From the NCBI GenBank assembly GCA_963702755.1, contig CAVPDZ010000009.1:1054001-1118000 (forward strand): a DNA stretch of 64,000 bases, given 5' to 3'. The DNA comes from JAJPKK01 sp963702755 (GTDB taxonomy: Bacteria > Pseudomonadota > Alphaproteobacteria > Rhizobiales > Xanthobacteraceae). Below are positions 1-7,786 of this stretch, piece by piece; the first letter of the stretch is position 1, and each line of letters starts with the position of its first letter. A model generated the notes under the pieces. That model was given only the letters and a program-made list of their open reading frames with translations, was not told where the DNA came from and made no database searches. A program made the position numbers and the translations under genes.

Positions 1-1012
1 ACGGCTTCGGTCGCCTCGCGATACGGGAAGTCGCTGCCGAACATGACTTGCGGCACCTTCACGAGCTTCATCAGCGCCGCGAGCTGTCCCGGCGTATTGC
101 CCTGGGCTACTTCGTAGTAATAGCGGGCGAGGATCGGCAGCGGCCCTTGGGGCATGCGCGGATCCTTGCGCTCGGACGCGAGGCGGATCAGGCGGCCGGT
201 GAGGAACGGGATCGTTCCGCCGCTGTGCGACCAGATGAAACGGATGTCCGGGCATTTGAACGCGGTACCCGCTTCACCGAACATCAGGCTCGCGATCGTG
301 CGCGATGTGTCGGAGGCATATTCGACGACGCCGACGGGCACGCCTTTGACGAGGGCGCGGCAGCACTCCGGCGAGGTCGGATGTACGTAGACGACGGCTT
401 TGCGGCGATTCAGCTCCTCGAACACCGGCAGGAACGCCGGGTCGCCGAGATATTTCTCGTAGTAGCTCGTGAGCAGTGCGATGCCGTCGGCCTTGAGCAC
501 ATCGAGGGCATATTCGATTTCCTGAGGCTGCCCTCGGTATCGGGGAGCGGGAGCGTCGCGAACATGCCGAACCGGCCCGGATGATCCTTGACGAGCCGCG
601 CGGCGAAATCATTGCAGTCGCGGCCAAGCCGGCGCGCTTCGTCGACTTTGCCGAACCAGATGCCCGGCTGGTTGATCGAAAGAATGGCGGTCGTGACGCC
701 GGCCTTGTCCATGTCCGCGAGCGACGCTTCCACCGACCATGGCGGCAGTCCGGCGCCGGCGCGATTGGCGAGCAGCACCTCGCGGTGGAACGGCGGAATA
801 AAGTGATGGTGCACATCGATGCGCCGGGCGGGCGCCGCCGATGACTGGGACCTTGCTGCCGAAGGTTTGAGCACCGTTGCCGCCCCGACCCCGAGCGCAG
901 CGACACCTGCAGCCAGGAACTGGCGGCGGTCCGGATTTGCGGCCGTGACGGTCAGGGGCGCGCTCGCGCAGCAGGCGCAACCTGCCAGTTTATGTCTCAT
1001 CGTGGTCCTCAT
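1..1012 (-). CDS. Amidohydrolase_2 family metal-dependent hydrolase with Tat-type leader; 3' end cut by window, one frame break
   Basis: The gene reads leftward and its C-terminus lies outside the window. After a twin-arginine leader (DRRQFLAAGVAALGVG) the mature part opens with DVHHHFIPP, the HxH metal site of the ACMSD/6-methylsalicylate decarboxylase-like amidohydrolase barrel. Later come FIWSHSGGTIPF (about 205-240) and MFGSDFPY (near 1-45), which supply the His and Asp ligands. Near 523 the frame slips: the reading passes from DTEGSLR to EIEYALDVLK, and one extra g in the ggaaa run would restore it. ATG at 1012 has GGGGAG four bases upstream; ATG at 1000 is an alternative start. The Tat leader suggests export to the periplasm as a folded metalloenzyme. 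The substrate is unknown. Confidence 0.8.
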
Positions 1013-1180
1013 GACGCTCCCCAAATGTCGCCGCAGGTTCGGCCCGGTTCGCCCGGACGGCCTTCTATCACAAAGCAGGCCGAGGGAAGCCTCGGGAGGC
1101 GCTTCCCGCCTCATTCCGACGCTGGATCAACCCGCCGCGAATTTGCTTTATGGTGCGTGGAGATTCTCAGGAGGGGTCGC

Positions 1181-3464
1181 GTGGCCAGCAACGTGTCGGA
1201 CGAGCTCGGGGCGAGCGCGCTTCACTATCATCGCACGCCGAGGCCCGGAAAGATCGCGATCCAGCCGACGAAGCCGCTCGGCACGCAGCATGATCTTGCT
1301 CTTGCTTACACGCCGGGCGTCGCGGTCGCCTGCGAGGCGATTGCGGCCGATCCCGGCCGAAGCGGCGACGCTGACGGCCCGCGCCAATCTCGTCGCGGTG
1401 GTGACGAACGGCAGCGCGGTGCTCGGCCTCGGCAACATCGGTCCGCTCGCCGGCAAGCCGGTGATGGAAGGCAAGGCGGTGCTGTTCAAGAAGTTTGCCG
1501 GCATCGACGTGTTCGACATCGAGATCGACGCCAAGGAGGTCGACCGCATCGTCGATGTGGTGGCGGCGCTGGAGCCGACCTTCGGCGGCATCAACCTCGA
1601 GGACATCAAGGCGCCGGAATGCTTCGAGGTCGAGGCGCGGCTGCAGCAGCGCATGAAGATCCCGGTATTCCACGACGACCAGCACGGCACCGCGATCATC
1701 GTCGCCGCCGCCATCAAGAACGCGCTGTTTCTGGGCGGCAAGACGCTCGACCGCGTCAAGATCGTGACCTCGGGCGCGGGTGCGGCGGCGCTCGCCTGCC
1801 TCAATCTCCTGGTCTCGCTCGGCGCGCGCCGCGAGAACATCTGGGTCACCGACATCGAAGGCGTGGTCTACGAAGGCCGCGCCAAGCTGATGGACCGGTG
1901 GAAGAGCATCTATGCCCAGAAGACCGACAAGCGCACCCTCGCCGAGGTGATCGAAGGCGCCGACATCTTTCTGGGACTCTCCGCGCCGGGCGTGCTCAAG
2001 CCGGCGATGGCGGCGCGCATGGGCGAGCGGCCGCTGATCATGGCGCTTGCCAATCCGACGCCCGAGATCATGCCGGATGAGGCGTTGAAGGCGCGACCCG
2101 ATGCGCTGATCTGCACCGGCCGCTCGGACTATCCGAACCAGGTCAATAATGTCCTGTGCTTTCCTTACATCTTTCGCGGCGCGCTCGATGTCGGCGCGAC
2201 CTCGATCAACGAGGCGATGAAGATTGCGGCGGTCGATGCCATCGCCGAGCTTGCGCGCGAAGCGCCATCGGAGGTCGCGGCGCGGGCCTATGGCGGCGAG
2301 GCGCCGACGTTCGGCTCGGGCTCGCTCATCCCGAACCCGTTCGACCCGCGCCTGATCCTGCGCATTGCGCCCGCGCTCGCCGAGGCGGCGATGAAATCGG
2401 GGGTCGCGACCCGCCCGATTGCCGATATCGCGCAATACCGCGAGCGCCTCAACGCCTTCGTCTTCCGCTCCGGCTTCATCATGAAGCCGCTGTTCGCCAA
2501 GGCGAAGGCCGATCCCAAACGCATCGCCTATGCGGAGGGCGAGGACGAGCGCGTGCTGCGGGCGGCGCAGGTGGCGTTGGAGGAGGGGCTTGCAAAGCCG
2601 ATCCTCATCGGTCGTCCCGCCGTGATCGAGGCGCGGCTCAAGAAATTCGGCCTCGCCATCAAGCCGGAGCGGGATTTCATCCTCATCAATCCGCAGGAGG
2701 ACCCGCGCTATCGGCCATATGTCGATCTCTACATCGAGGCGGCCGGCCGCAAGGGCGTGACCCCGGATGCGGCGCGCACCGTCATGCGCACCAACGCAAC
2801 CGTGATTGCCGCGTGCATGGTGCGCGCAGGCGACGCCGATACCGCGATATGCGGGGTGGAGGGTGGCTTCATGGGCCACCTGCGGCACATCCGCGACATC
2901 ATCGGGTGCGGGCGCGGCGTGTCGGATTTCGCTGCGCTGTCGCTCCTGATCACCGCGAAGGGGCACTTCTTCCTCGCCGACACCCAGGTGCGGACCGACC
3001 CGACCGCCGAGGAGATCGCCGAGACCGCGGTGCTCGCCGCCGCCCATGTGCGCCGGTTCGGGCTCGAGCCCAAGATCGCGCTGGTGTCGCATTCCGATTT
3101 CGGCAGCTTCGATTCCCCGTCGGCGCGGAAGATGCGGCGCGCCACCGCCCTCATCCGCGAGATGAATGTCGACTTCGAGGTCGACGGCGAAATGCACGCG
3201 GACTCCGCCATCGACCCGGCCGAACGCGCGAAGGTCTATCCGCATTCGCGGCTGAGCGGCGAAGCGAACGTCTTGATCTTCCCGACGCTCGATGCCGCCA
3301 ACATCACGTATGAAGCGATCAAGGTGTTGGGCGATGCCCTGCCGGTCGGGCCGATCCTGATCGGCGCCGCGAAGCCCGTCCATGTCCTCACCCCGTCGGT
3401 GACGGCACGCGGCATCGTCAACATGACCGCCGTCGCGGTCGCCGAAGCGCAGGCATGCGGGTGA
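1181..3464 (+). CDS. maeB: NADP-dependent malic enzyme (malic enzyme + phosphotransacetylase-like domain), one frame break
   Basis: Oxidative decarboxylation of malate to pyruvate with NADP in the cytosol. The start is GTG 1181 behind AGGAGGGG. The N-terminus (HYHRTPRPGKIAIQPTKPL, then LALAYTPGVAVACEAIA) runs in one frame to about 1358. The protein then continues one frame over with ANLVAVVTNGSAVLGLGNIG, the family's conserved block; removing one g from cccggccg would join the two. The NAD-binding part includes VTSGAGAAALACL. The C-terminal 330 residues (FAKAKADPKRIAYAEGEDER onward) form the PTA_PTB domain found in MaeB-type enzymes, where it usually has a regulatory rather than acyltransferase role. 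Total length is about 760 residues, normal for MaeB. Confidence 0.93.
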
Positions 3465-3552
3465 CAGGGATCAGTGGTCAGTAATCAGATAGTAATCAGA
3501 TGTGCGTTCGCTGCAGTCCGATTGACTGATCCCCGATTACTGATCCCTGATC
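3465..3552. repeat. Imperfect inverted repeat of ATCAG-type motifs between convergent genes
   Basis: A left arm (CAGGGATCAGTGGTCAG then TAATCAG, 3465-3488) and a right arm read on the other strand (GATCAGGGATCAGTAATC then GGGGATCAG, about 3526-3552) are imperfectly complementary. Short GATCAG/TAATCAG units recur inside both. The stop codon of the leftward gene (TAA at 3537-3539) lies inside the right arm. A related patch occurs near 43048-43126. It could act as a bidirectional terminator, but there is no long T run. Confidence 0.55.
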
Positions 3553-3875
3553 TTCATCCCCATCTTGTTTCGCACTTCCGAGGGGACCTGATAGTCGCGC
3601 ATCACGACGCGGCTGTCGCGCAGCCCGCAGGATTCGCGCTGGACGACGAAGAGCCATAGCGTATAGGCAGCGTCCGCCACGAGTGCATTGCGTGCTCGTT
3701 TGTCGGCGGGCGCTGACGGCGCGGGGGTTGCCGCATCGAAGGCGCGCAGCGCGGCAAGGGCGGCCTCCAGCGCCCGGCCGAGCCGGCCCAGCGCCGAGGC
3801 CTGCTCCTGGACGATCTCATAGTCGAGGAGGTCCGCTGGAGAGTCGAACAGGCCGGGACGTGCTTTGCGAGCCAT
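3537..3875 (-). CDS. Small hypothetical protein, DUF6665-like
   Basis: A 112-residue protein counted from ATG 3875 (a TTG at 3884 is possible). It contains YEIVQEQASALGRLGRALEA, LAALRAFDA and then a C-terminal block with LWLFVVQRESCGLRD and YQVPSEV. From memory this pattern (E-x-ASALGRxG, FVQRExCGLR, Y.(V/I)P.EV) matches the short alphaproteobacterial family DUF6665; the function is unknown. No signal peptide or membrane segment is visible, so it is likely a helical cytosolic protein. It converges on maeB, with the repeat between them. Confidence 0.65.
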   Translation of the reverse strand: MARKARPGLFDSPADLLDYEIVQEQASALGRLGRALEAALAALRAFDAATPAPSAPADKRARNALVADAAYTLWLFVVQRESCGLRDSRVVMRDYQVPSEVRNKMGMKIRDQ

Positions 3876-3944
3876 CGCCAACAATTAGGCGAGCGCGCGC
3901 AAAAGCGAAACCCCGTCGATCGGGTGGGTCGCTATCGCGTGCGC

Positions 3945-4106
3945 TCAGAAGACCATCAGGTACTTCAGCAGCGAGATAATGCCGATGATGATCACGACGA
4001 CGCGCACGATCATCTTGGCGCGGCCGTCGATCGGCAGCATGTTCACGAGATAGAGCACCAGGATAATGACGACGAAGGTAATGAGAATTCCGATAAGAGC
4101 GGACAT
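3945..4106 (-). CDS. Small two-helix membrane protein, Thivi_2564-like
   Basis: A 53-residue protein from ATG 4106, preceded by AGGCGAGAGG. It has a first hydrophobic helix (ALIGILITFVVIILVLYLV), a short polar turn NMLPIDGRAK, and a second helix (IVRVVVIIIGIISLLKYL). The layout helix, LVNxxPIDG, helix fits the small inner-membrane family named Thivi_2564. The function is unknown. It is divergent from gatC. Confidence 0.65.
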   Translation of the reverse strand: MSALIGILITFVVIILVLYLVNMLPIDGRAKMIVRVVVIIIGIISLLKYLMVF

Positions 4107-4258
4107 CAATGCCTCTCGCCTGCCCAACCGCCAGGAACCCAAACGCAATCCGGCCATTCGGGTTCCATCGGCGCGGTTTTTCCCGTAAATCCGCCGGGTT
4201 GCGGCCGCGAAAGCCGGTCTGCTATAGGCTGGGCGCTGGCCGCCTTGAGGGTTCGAAG

Positions 4259-4546
4259 ATGTCCGTTGATACCGCGACCGTGCGCAAGATCGCCCATCTT
4301 GCGCGCATTGCGGTCAAGGACGACGAGGTCGAGCATCTCAAGGGCGAAATCAACTCGATCCTGGCTTTCGTCGAGCAGTTGCTGGAGGTCGATGTCACCG
4401 GCGTCGAACCGATGACCTCGGTGATGCCCATGACCATGAAAAAGCGTCCCGACGTCGTCACCGACGGCGACATTGCCGACGACATCCTCAGGAATGCGCC
4501 GGCCGCGAGCGATCACTATTTCGTCGTGCCCAAGGTGGTGGAATAA
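4259..4546 (+). CDS. gatC: Asp-tRNA(Asn)/Glu-tRNA(Gln) amidotransferase subunit C
   Basis: A 95-residue GatC, of normal length. It starts MSVDTATVRKIAHLARIAV and contains the family block FVEQLLEVDVTGVEPM, followed by the TDGDI and ILRNAP-type tail that threads around GatA. GatCAB amidates misacylated Glu-tRNA(Gln) and Asp-tRNA(Asn) in the cytosol. Its stop TAA overlaps the ATG of the next small gene by one base (TAATG). It is therefore the first gene of a tightly coupled run leading through two small genes into gatA. Confidence 0.95.
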   Translation: MSVDTATVRKIAHLARIAVKDDEVEHLKGEINSILAFVEQLLEVDVTGVEPMTSVMPMTMKKRPDVVTDGDIADDILRNAPAASDHYFVVPKVVE

Positions 4547-4740
4547 TGTGTGAGGGATGCGACGAATTCCCGGCGCAGTTCGTGGCCTATTTCAACAAGG
4601 CCGGCGGCAAATTCTGGCGGCCGGCCCAGAAGGCCCCGACCGCGTGGGCGATCGATATCCGGCCGCCCGAACCGGTCGAAACGACATGTTTTCGTTGTGA
4701 GGAGCCGGCCGAGCAGTCGGTCCCGGAGGAGGGCGCCTGA
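4546..4740 (+). CDS. Small MCxxC protein between gatC and gatA (64 aa)
   Basis: A 64-residue protein starting MCEGCDEFPAQFVAYFNKAG, with a second cysteine pair in TTCFRCEEPAE. Two CxxC pairs in so short a protein suggest metal (zinc or iron) binding or a redox role; this is inference. The start overlaps the gatC stop by one base, and its own stop (TGA) overlaps the next gene's ATG by one base. It is therefore likely made by translational coupling with gatC. I do not recognise the family. Confidence 0.65.
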   Translation: MCEGCDEFPAQFVAYFNKAGGKFWRPAQKAPTAWAIDIRPPEPVETTCFRCEEPAEQSVPEEGA

Positions 4741-4994
4741 TGTGCCTCGCTTGCGAAATGGACGCCATGTGGTTCGGCGCGTGGGAAGAGGTCAAGGCGC
4801 CACCCCAGGCTGCTGACGGCAGTTCGGCTCTTGGGGCAACATCGCCTCTTGCCGAGCCAGATTCGTCATCCCTCCCTGCAGGAGAGGCGAAGGGCGTACC
4901 GCCCAGCGACGTCAAAGGGCTTTGGGAGGAAGCGGGGAAAGCCTCGCCGCAGGATCCAACGAACTTCCGCTGCGAGGAGCCGCGCTCGGAATGA
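4740..4994 (+). CDS. Small MCxxC protein overlapping the gatA start (84 aa)
   Basis: An 84-residue protein starting MCLACEMDAMWFGAWEEV, followed by a low-complexity Pro/Ser/Ala stretch and a final FRCEEPRSE. The FRCEEP end resembles FRCEEPAE in the preceding 64-residue protein, so the two may be related or share a binding partner. Start ATG 4740 overlaps the upstream stop; the stop TGA (4992-4994) overlaps gatA ATG 4991 as ATGA. From memory, short proteins opening with MCLACE occur elsewhere in alphaproteobacteria as hypothetical proteins. The middle part could be poorly constrained. Confidence 0.6.
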   Translation: MCLACEMDAMWFGAWEEVKAPPQAADGSSALGATSPLAEPDSSSLPAGEAKGVPPSDVKGLWEEAGKASPQDPTNFRCEEPRSE

Positions 4995-6466
4995 GCGACC
5001 TCACTTCGCTGACGCTTGCGCAAGCCCGCGAGTTCTTGCGCAAGCGGGAGTTTTCTGCCGTCGAGTTGACCAAGGCCCACGTCGCGGAAGTCGCGGCGGC
5101 ACGCGCGCTGAACACATTCGTTCTGGAAACGCCTGACGTCGCGCTCGCGATGGCGGAGCGCGCCGACGCTGCCCTTGCCAAGGGCGAGGGTGGGCCGCTC
5201 GCGGGCTTGCCGCTTGGCGTGAAGGACATGTTCGCGACCAAGGACGTGCCCACCACGGCCTGCTCGCGCATGCTGGAGAAATTCGTCCCGACCTATGAGT
5301 TGACCGTCGGCGCCAATCTGTGGCGCGACGGCGCCGTGATGCTCGGCAAGGTGAGCCACGACGAATTTGCCATGGGCTCGTCGAACGAGACGTCCTGCTT
5401 CGGCGCCGTGGTGTCGCCATGGCGGCGCCGCGGCTCCGACGCGAAGATCGTGCCCGGCGGCTCATCGGGCGGTTCGGCCGCTGCCGTCGCCGCGAACCTC
5501 TGCCTCGGCGCGATCGCGACCGACACCGGCGGCTCCATTCGCCAGCCCGCGGCCTACACCGGCATCGTCGGCATCAAACCGACCTACGGCCGCTGTTCGC
5601 GGTGGGGCATCATCGCCTTTGCCTCGTCCCTCGATCAGGCGGGCCCATTCGCCCGCACCGTGCGCGATAGTGCGATCCTGCTGCGCTCGATGGCGGGCCA
5701 CGATCCCAAGGACACCACGTCCATGGACATCGCCGTGCCCGACTACGAGGCCGCGGTGACGCGTTCCGTCAAAGGCATGAAGATCGGCATCCCGCGCGAA
5801 TACCGCGTCGCCGGCATGTCCGCCGAAATCGAAGCGCTGTGGCAGCGCGGCGCGGATTGGCTCAAGGCCGCCGGCGCCGAGATCGTCGACGTCAGCCTGC
5901 CTCACACGAAATACGCGCTGCCGGCCTATTACATCGTCGCGCCCGCGGAGGCCTCGTCCAACCTCGCCCGCTACGACGGCGTGCGCTACGGCCTGCGCGT
6001 CGGGGGGCGCGACATCATCGAGATGTATGAGGCGACCCGCGCGGCAGGCTTCGGCAAGGAGGTGCGCCGGCGGGTGATGATCGGCACCTACGTGCTCTCG
6101 GCCGGCTACTACGATGCCTACTACCTGCGGGCCCAGAAGGTGCGCACGCTCATCAAGCGCGACTTCGAGGCGTGCTTTGCCGCGGGCGTCAACGCGGTTC
6201 TGACGCCGACCACGCCATCGGCCGCCTTCGCCATCGGCGAAAAGGGGCGCGGCGATCCGATCGAGATGTACCTCAACGACGTGTTCACAGTGACGGTCAA
6301 CATGGCGGGGCTACCCGGCATTTCGGTACCCGGCGGCCTCGATGCGACGGGTCTGCCGCTCGGGTTGCAGCTCATTGGTCGGCCGTTCGACGAAGAGACC
6401 TTGTTCGCTCTCGGCGCAAAGCTCGAGGACGCCGCCGGGCGGTTTGCGCCGGAGCGATGGTGGTGA
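4991..6466 (+). CDS. gatA: Asp-tRNA(Asn)/Glu-tRNA(Gln) amidotransferase subunit A
   Basis: A 491-residue amidase-signature enzyme that hydrolyses glutamine and supplies ammonia to GatB. The Ser-cisSer-Lys site is visible: Lys78 in LPLGVKDMF, the Gly/Ser loop PGGSSGGSAAA (about 155-165), and the nucleophile Ser182 in DTGGSIRQPA. The C-terminal half keeps the family's PGISVPGG and GLPLGLQLIG blocks. ATG 4991 overlaps the upstream small gene. A TTG start further upstream would extend the protein by 23 residues but lacks family support. The downstream small gene starts ten bases before the gatA stop. Confidence 0.96.
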   Translation: MSDLTSLTLAQAREFLRKREFSAVELTKAHVAEVAAARALNTFVLETPDVALAMAERADAALAKGEGGPLAGLPLGVKDMFATKDVPTTACSRMLEKFVPTYELTVGANLWRDGAVMLGKVSHDEFAMGSSNETSCFGAVVSPWRRRGSDAKIVPGGSSGGSAAAVAANLCLGAIATDTGGSIRQPAAYTGIVGIKPTYGRCSRWGIIAFASSLDQAGPFARTVRDSAILLRSMAGHDPKDTTSMDIAVPDYEAAVTRSVKGMKIGIPREYRVAGMSAEIEALWQRGADWLKAAGAEIVDVSLPHTKYALPAYYIVAPAEASSNLARYDGVRYGLRVGGRDIIEMYEATRAAGFGKEVRRRVMIGTYVLSAGYYDAYYLRAQKVRTLIKRDFEACFAAGVNAVLTPTTPSAAFAIGEKGRGDPIEMYLNDVFTVTVNMAGLPGISVPGGLDATGLPLGLQLIGRPFDEETLFALGAKLEDAAGRFAPERWW

Positions 6467-6753
6467 AGGGCGACGCCTTTCGTCACTCGCTCTCGAAACG
6501 AAAACCGCCATCGGACTTTTCACCAGCGCTGCAGGCGCTGTGGTGGGCCGAGAAGGATGACTGGAACGCCGCGCATGAGATCGTGATGGTCCATGACGAC
6601 GCCGACTGCGCCTGGGTCCATGCCTATCTCCACCGTGCCGAAGGCGATCTCGATAACGCGCGCTATTGGTACCGCACCGCCGGCAAGCGCGCCGCGACCG
6701 GCACCCTCGACGCCGAACGCGCAGCCATCATCGAAGCGCTGACAGAGGTGTAG
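6457..6753 (+). CDS. Conserved hypothetical protein coupled to gatA (98 aa)
   Basis: A 98-residue protein from ATG 6457, overlapping the gatA end by ten bases. The core has PSDFSPALQALWWAEKDDW, then AHEIV, AWVHAYLHRAEGDLDNARY and WYRTAGK. The pattern L.ALWW..K.DW..AH and VHAYLHR..GD..NA.YWYR is, from memory, a conserved uncharacterised alphaproteobacterial family. It is short, helical and TPR-like in feel, with no signal peptide. Its stop codon TAG (6751-6753) is the first three bases of a dispersed repeat, which suggests the repeat landed at the gene end. Confidence 0.75.
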   Translation: MVVKGDAFRHSLSKRKPPSDFSPALQALWWAEKDDWNAAHEIVMVHDDADCAWVHAYLHRAEGDLDNARYWYRTAGKRAATGTLDAERAAIIEALTEV

Positions 6754-6778
6754 CCCGGATGAGCGCAGCGACATCCGG
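6751..6778 (+). repeat. Dispersed REP-like unit (TAGCCCGGATGAGCG type)
   Basis: The unit begins TAGCCCGGATGAGCGCAGCG and continues ACATCCGG. An almost identical unit, with A for C after GAGCG, stands at 11034-11063. There it is faced by complementary copies of both halves. The GGATG...CATCC core is self-complementary. It supplies the stop codon of the preceding gene. Confidence 0.7.
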
Positions 6779-6815
6779 TGTGTCGGCCTCGGTCGTGACT
6801 TGCGCTGACGTGTGT

Positions 6816-6855
6816 TTGACATTTGATGTTGTTGGATGTACATAAAATATGTACA
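6816..6855 (+). promoter_or_regulatory. Promoter with palindromic operator for the toxin-antitoxin pair
   Basis: TTGACA (6816-6821), a 17-base spacer and TACATA (6839-6844) form a near-consensus sigma-70-type promoter. A perfect inverted repeat TGTACATA-AAA-TATGTACA (6837-6855) covers the -10 element. A repressor bound there would block transcription, the usual autoregulation layout for type II toxin-antitoxin operons. The area is AT-rich compared with its neighbours. The antitoxin ATG follows at 6877. Confidence 0.7.
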
Positions 6856-6876
6856 CATCATTATTTAGGTAGACCT

Positions 6877-7281
6877 ATGGCTAAGTATTCCGCCTTGGGC
6901 GAATTTCTGCGCAAGCAGTCGCGAAATGAAGTTCCGCTTACGTTTGAGGGTGTCGAAAAAATCGTTGGTTCTAAGCTCCCGCCGAGCGCCCGACTTTATC
7001 GCGCTTGGTGGAGCAACAACGCGCATAACAGCGTCATGACGCGTGAATGGCTTGAGGCCGGGTTTGAAAGCGAGCAGGTCGACATGGACAAACATCGGTT
7101 GGTGTTCCGCAAGGTCGACACCAAGGAGCCGCGTGGCAGGGACGCTGAGCCATCGGAAGGCGGCGTAGCGCAGCGTCATCCGCTGATCGGAAGCCTGAAG
7201 GGACTGATACATATTGAGCCGGGCACGGATTTAACGGCCCCGGCGGATCCGGATTGGGGCAAGCATGTCTGGGAGGACTGA
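6877..7281 (+). CDS. Antitoxin: DUF7662-like N-terminal domain with VapB-like C-terminal tail
   Basis: A 134-residue protein. The N-terminal part (MAKYSALGEFLRKQ, EVPLTFEGVEKIVGSKLP, ARLYRAWWSNN, REWLEAGF) fits the small domain known to me as DUF7662. The C-terminal part (HPLIGSLKGLIHIEPGTDL, then TAPADPDWG) resembles the toxin-binding tail of VapB/AbrB-type antitoxins that pair with PIN toxins. The PIN-toxin gene follows after two bases. The role is neutralisation of the toxin and probably repression at the upstream palindrome. The DUF7662 part would then be the DNA-binding half; this is inference. Confidence 0.75.
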   Translation: MAKYSALGEFLRKQSRNEVPLTFEGVEKIVGSKLPPSARLYRAWWSNNAHNSVMTREWLEAGFESEQVDMDKHRLVFRKVDTKEPRGRDAEPSEGGVAQRHPLIGSLKGLIHIEPGTDLTAPADPDWGKHVWED

Positions 7282-7283
7282 GA

Positions 7284-7697
7284 TTGGAACTGCCCATTCT
7301 TCTCGATACGTGCGCCGTGATCTGGGCGGCAGAGGATGCGATTTCCCCTGCCGCTGTCGAATGCCTCAATGAGGCAGAGCGCACGGAACGCGCCGTTCAC
7401 ATTTCGCCCATTACTGCCTGGGAGCTTGGCGTATTGGCGGCGCGCGGCAGATTGAAATCTCCGCTCAGTCCTCAGCGTTTGTTTTCGCGATTGTTGGAGT
7501 TGCCGCACGTTTGCCTTGCCGATATGTCGCCCGACGTTTTGATTCAGTCGTCATTTCTTCCAGGAGCGCCACCGCGCGATCCCGCGGACCGAATTCTCGC
7601 CGCGACGGCGCGAGAATATGGTTTTGTGCTCATGACGCGCGATCGCGTGCTGCTCGATTATGCTGAAGCGGGACATATCCAAGCGCTCCCGTGCTGA
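7284..7697 (+). CDS. vapC: Type II toxin, PIN-domain ribonuclease (VapC family)
   Basis: A 137-residue PIN domain. The acidic residues are in place: LLDTCAVIWA near the N-terminus, ITAWELG in the middle, then PRDPADRILAATA and LMTRDRVLLDY. VapC toxins are Mg-dependent endoribonucleases that cut tRNA or rRNA. The likely start is TTG 7284, seven bases after GGGAGG inside the antitoxin's last codons; a TTG at 7254 would add ten unsupported residues. The pair sits between gatA and gatB, splitting genes that are often adjacent, which suggests insertion. Confidence 0.88.
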   Translation: MELPILLDTCAVIWAAEDAISPAAVECLNEAERTERAVHISPITAWELGVLAARGRLKSPLSPQRLFSRLLELPHVCLADMSPDVLIQSSFLPGAPPRDPADRILAATAREYGFVLMTRDRVLLDYAEAGHIQALPC

Positions 7698-7786
7698 ATG
7701 ACAATTGTCGCTGATCGCGAGCGCCCAGCAGGCCTTGACGCAGTCGTCCGCCCGCGCAATGCGTCATGGCTGAGAGGATCACCGCA

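Noticed and set aside
1148..3383. Long open frames on the minus strand across maeB (up to 738 codons)
   Set aside because: They are opposite-strand shadows of a conserved high-GC gene, rich in Arg/His/Asp, with no family motifs.
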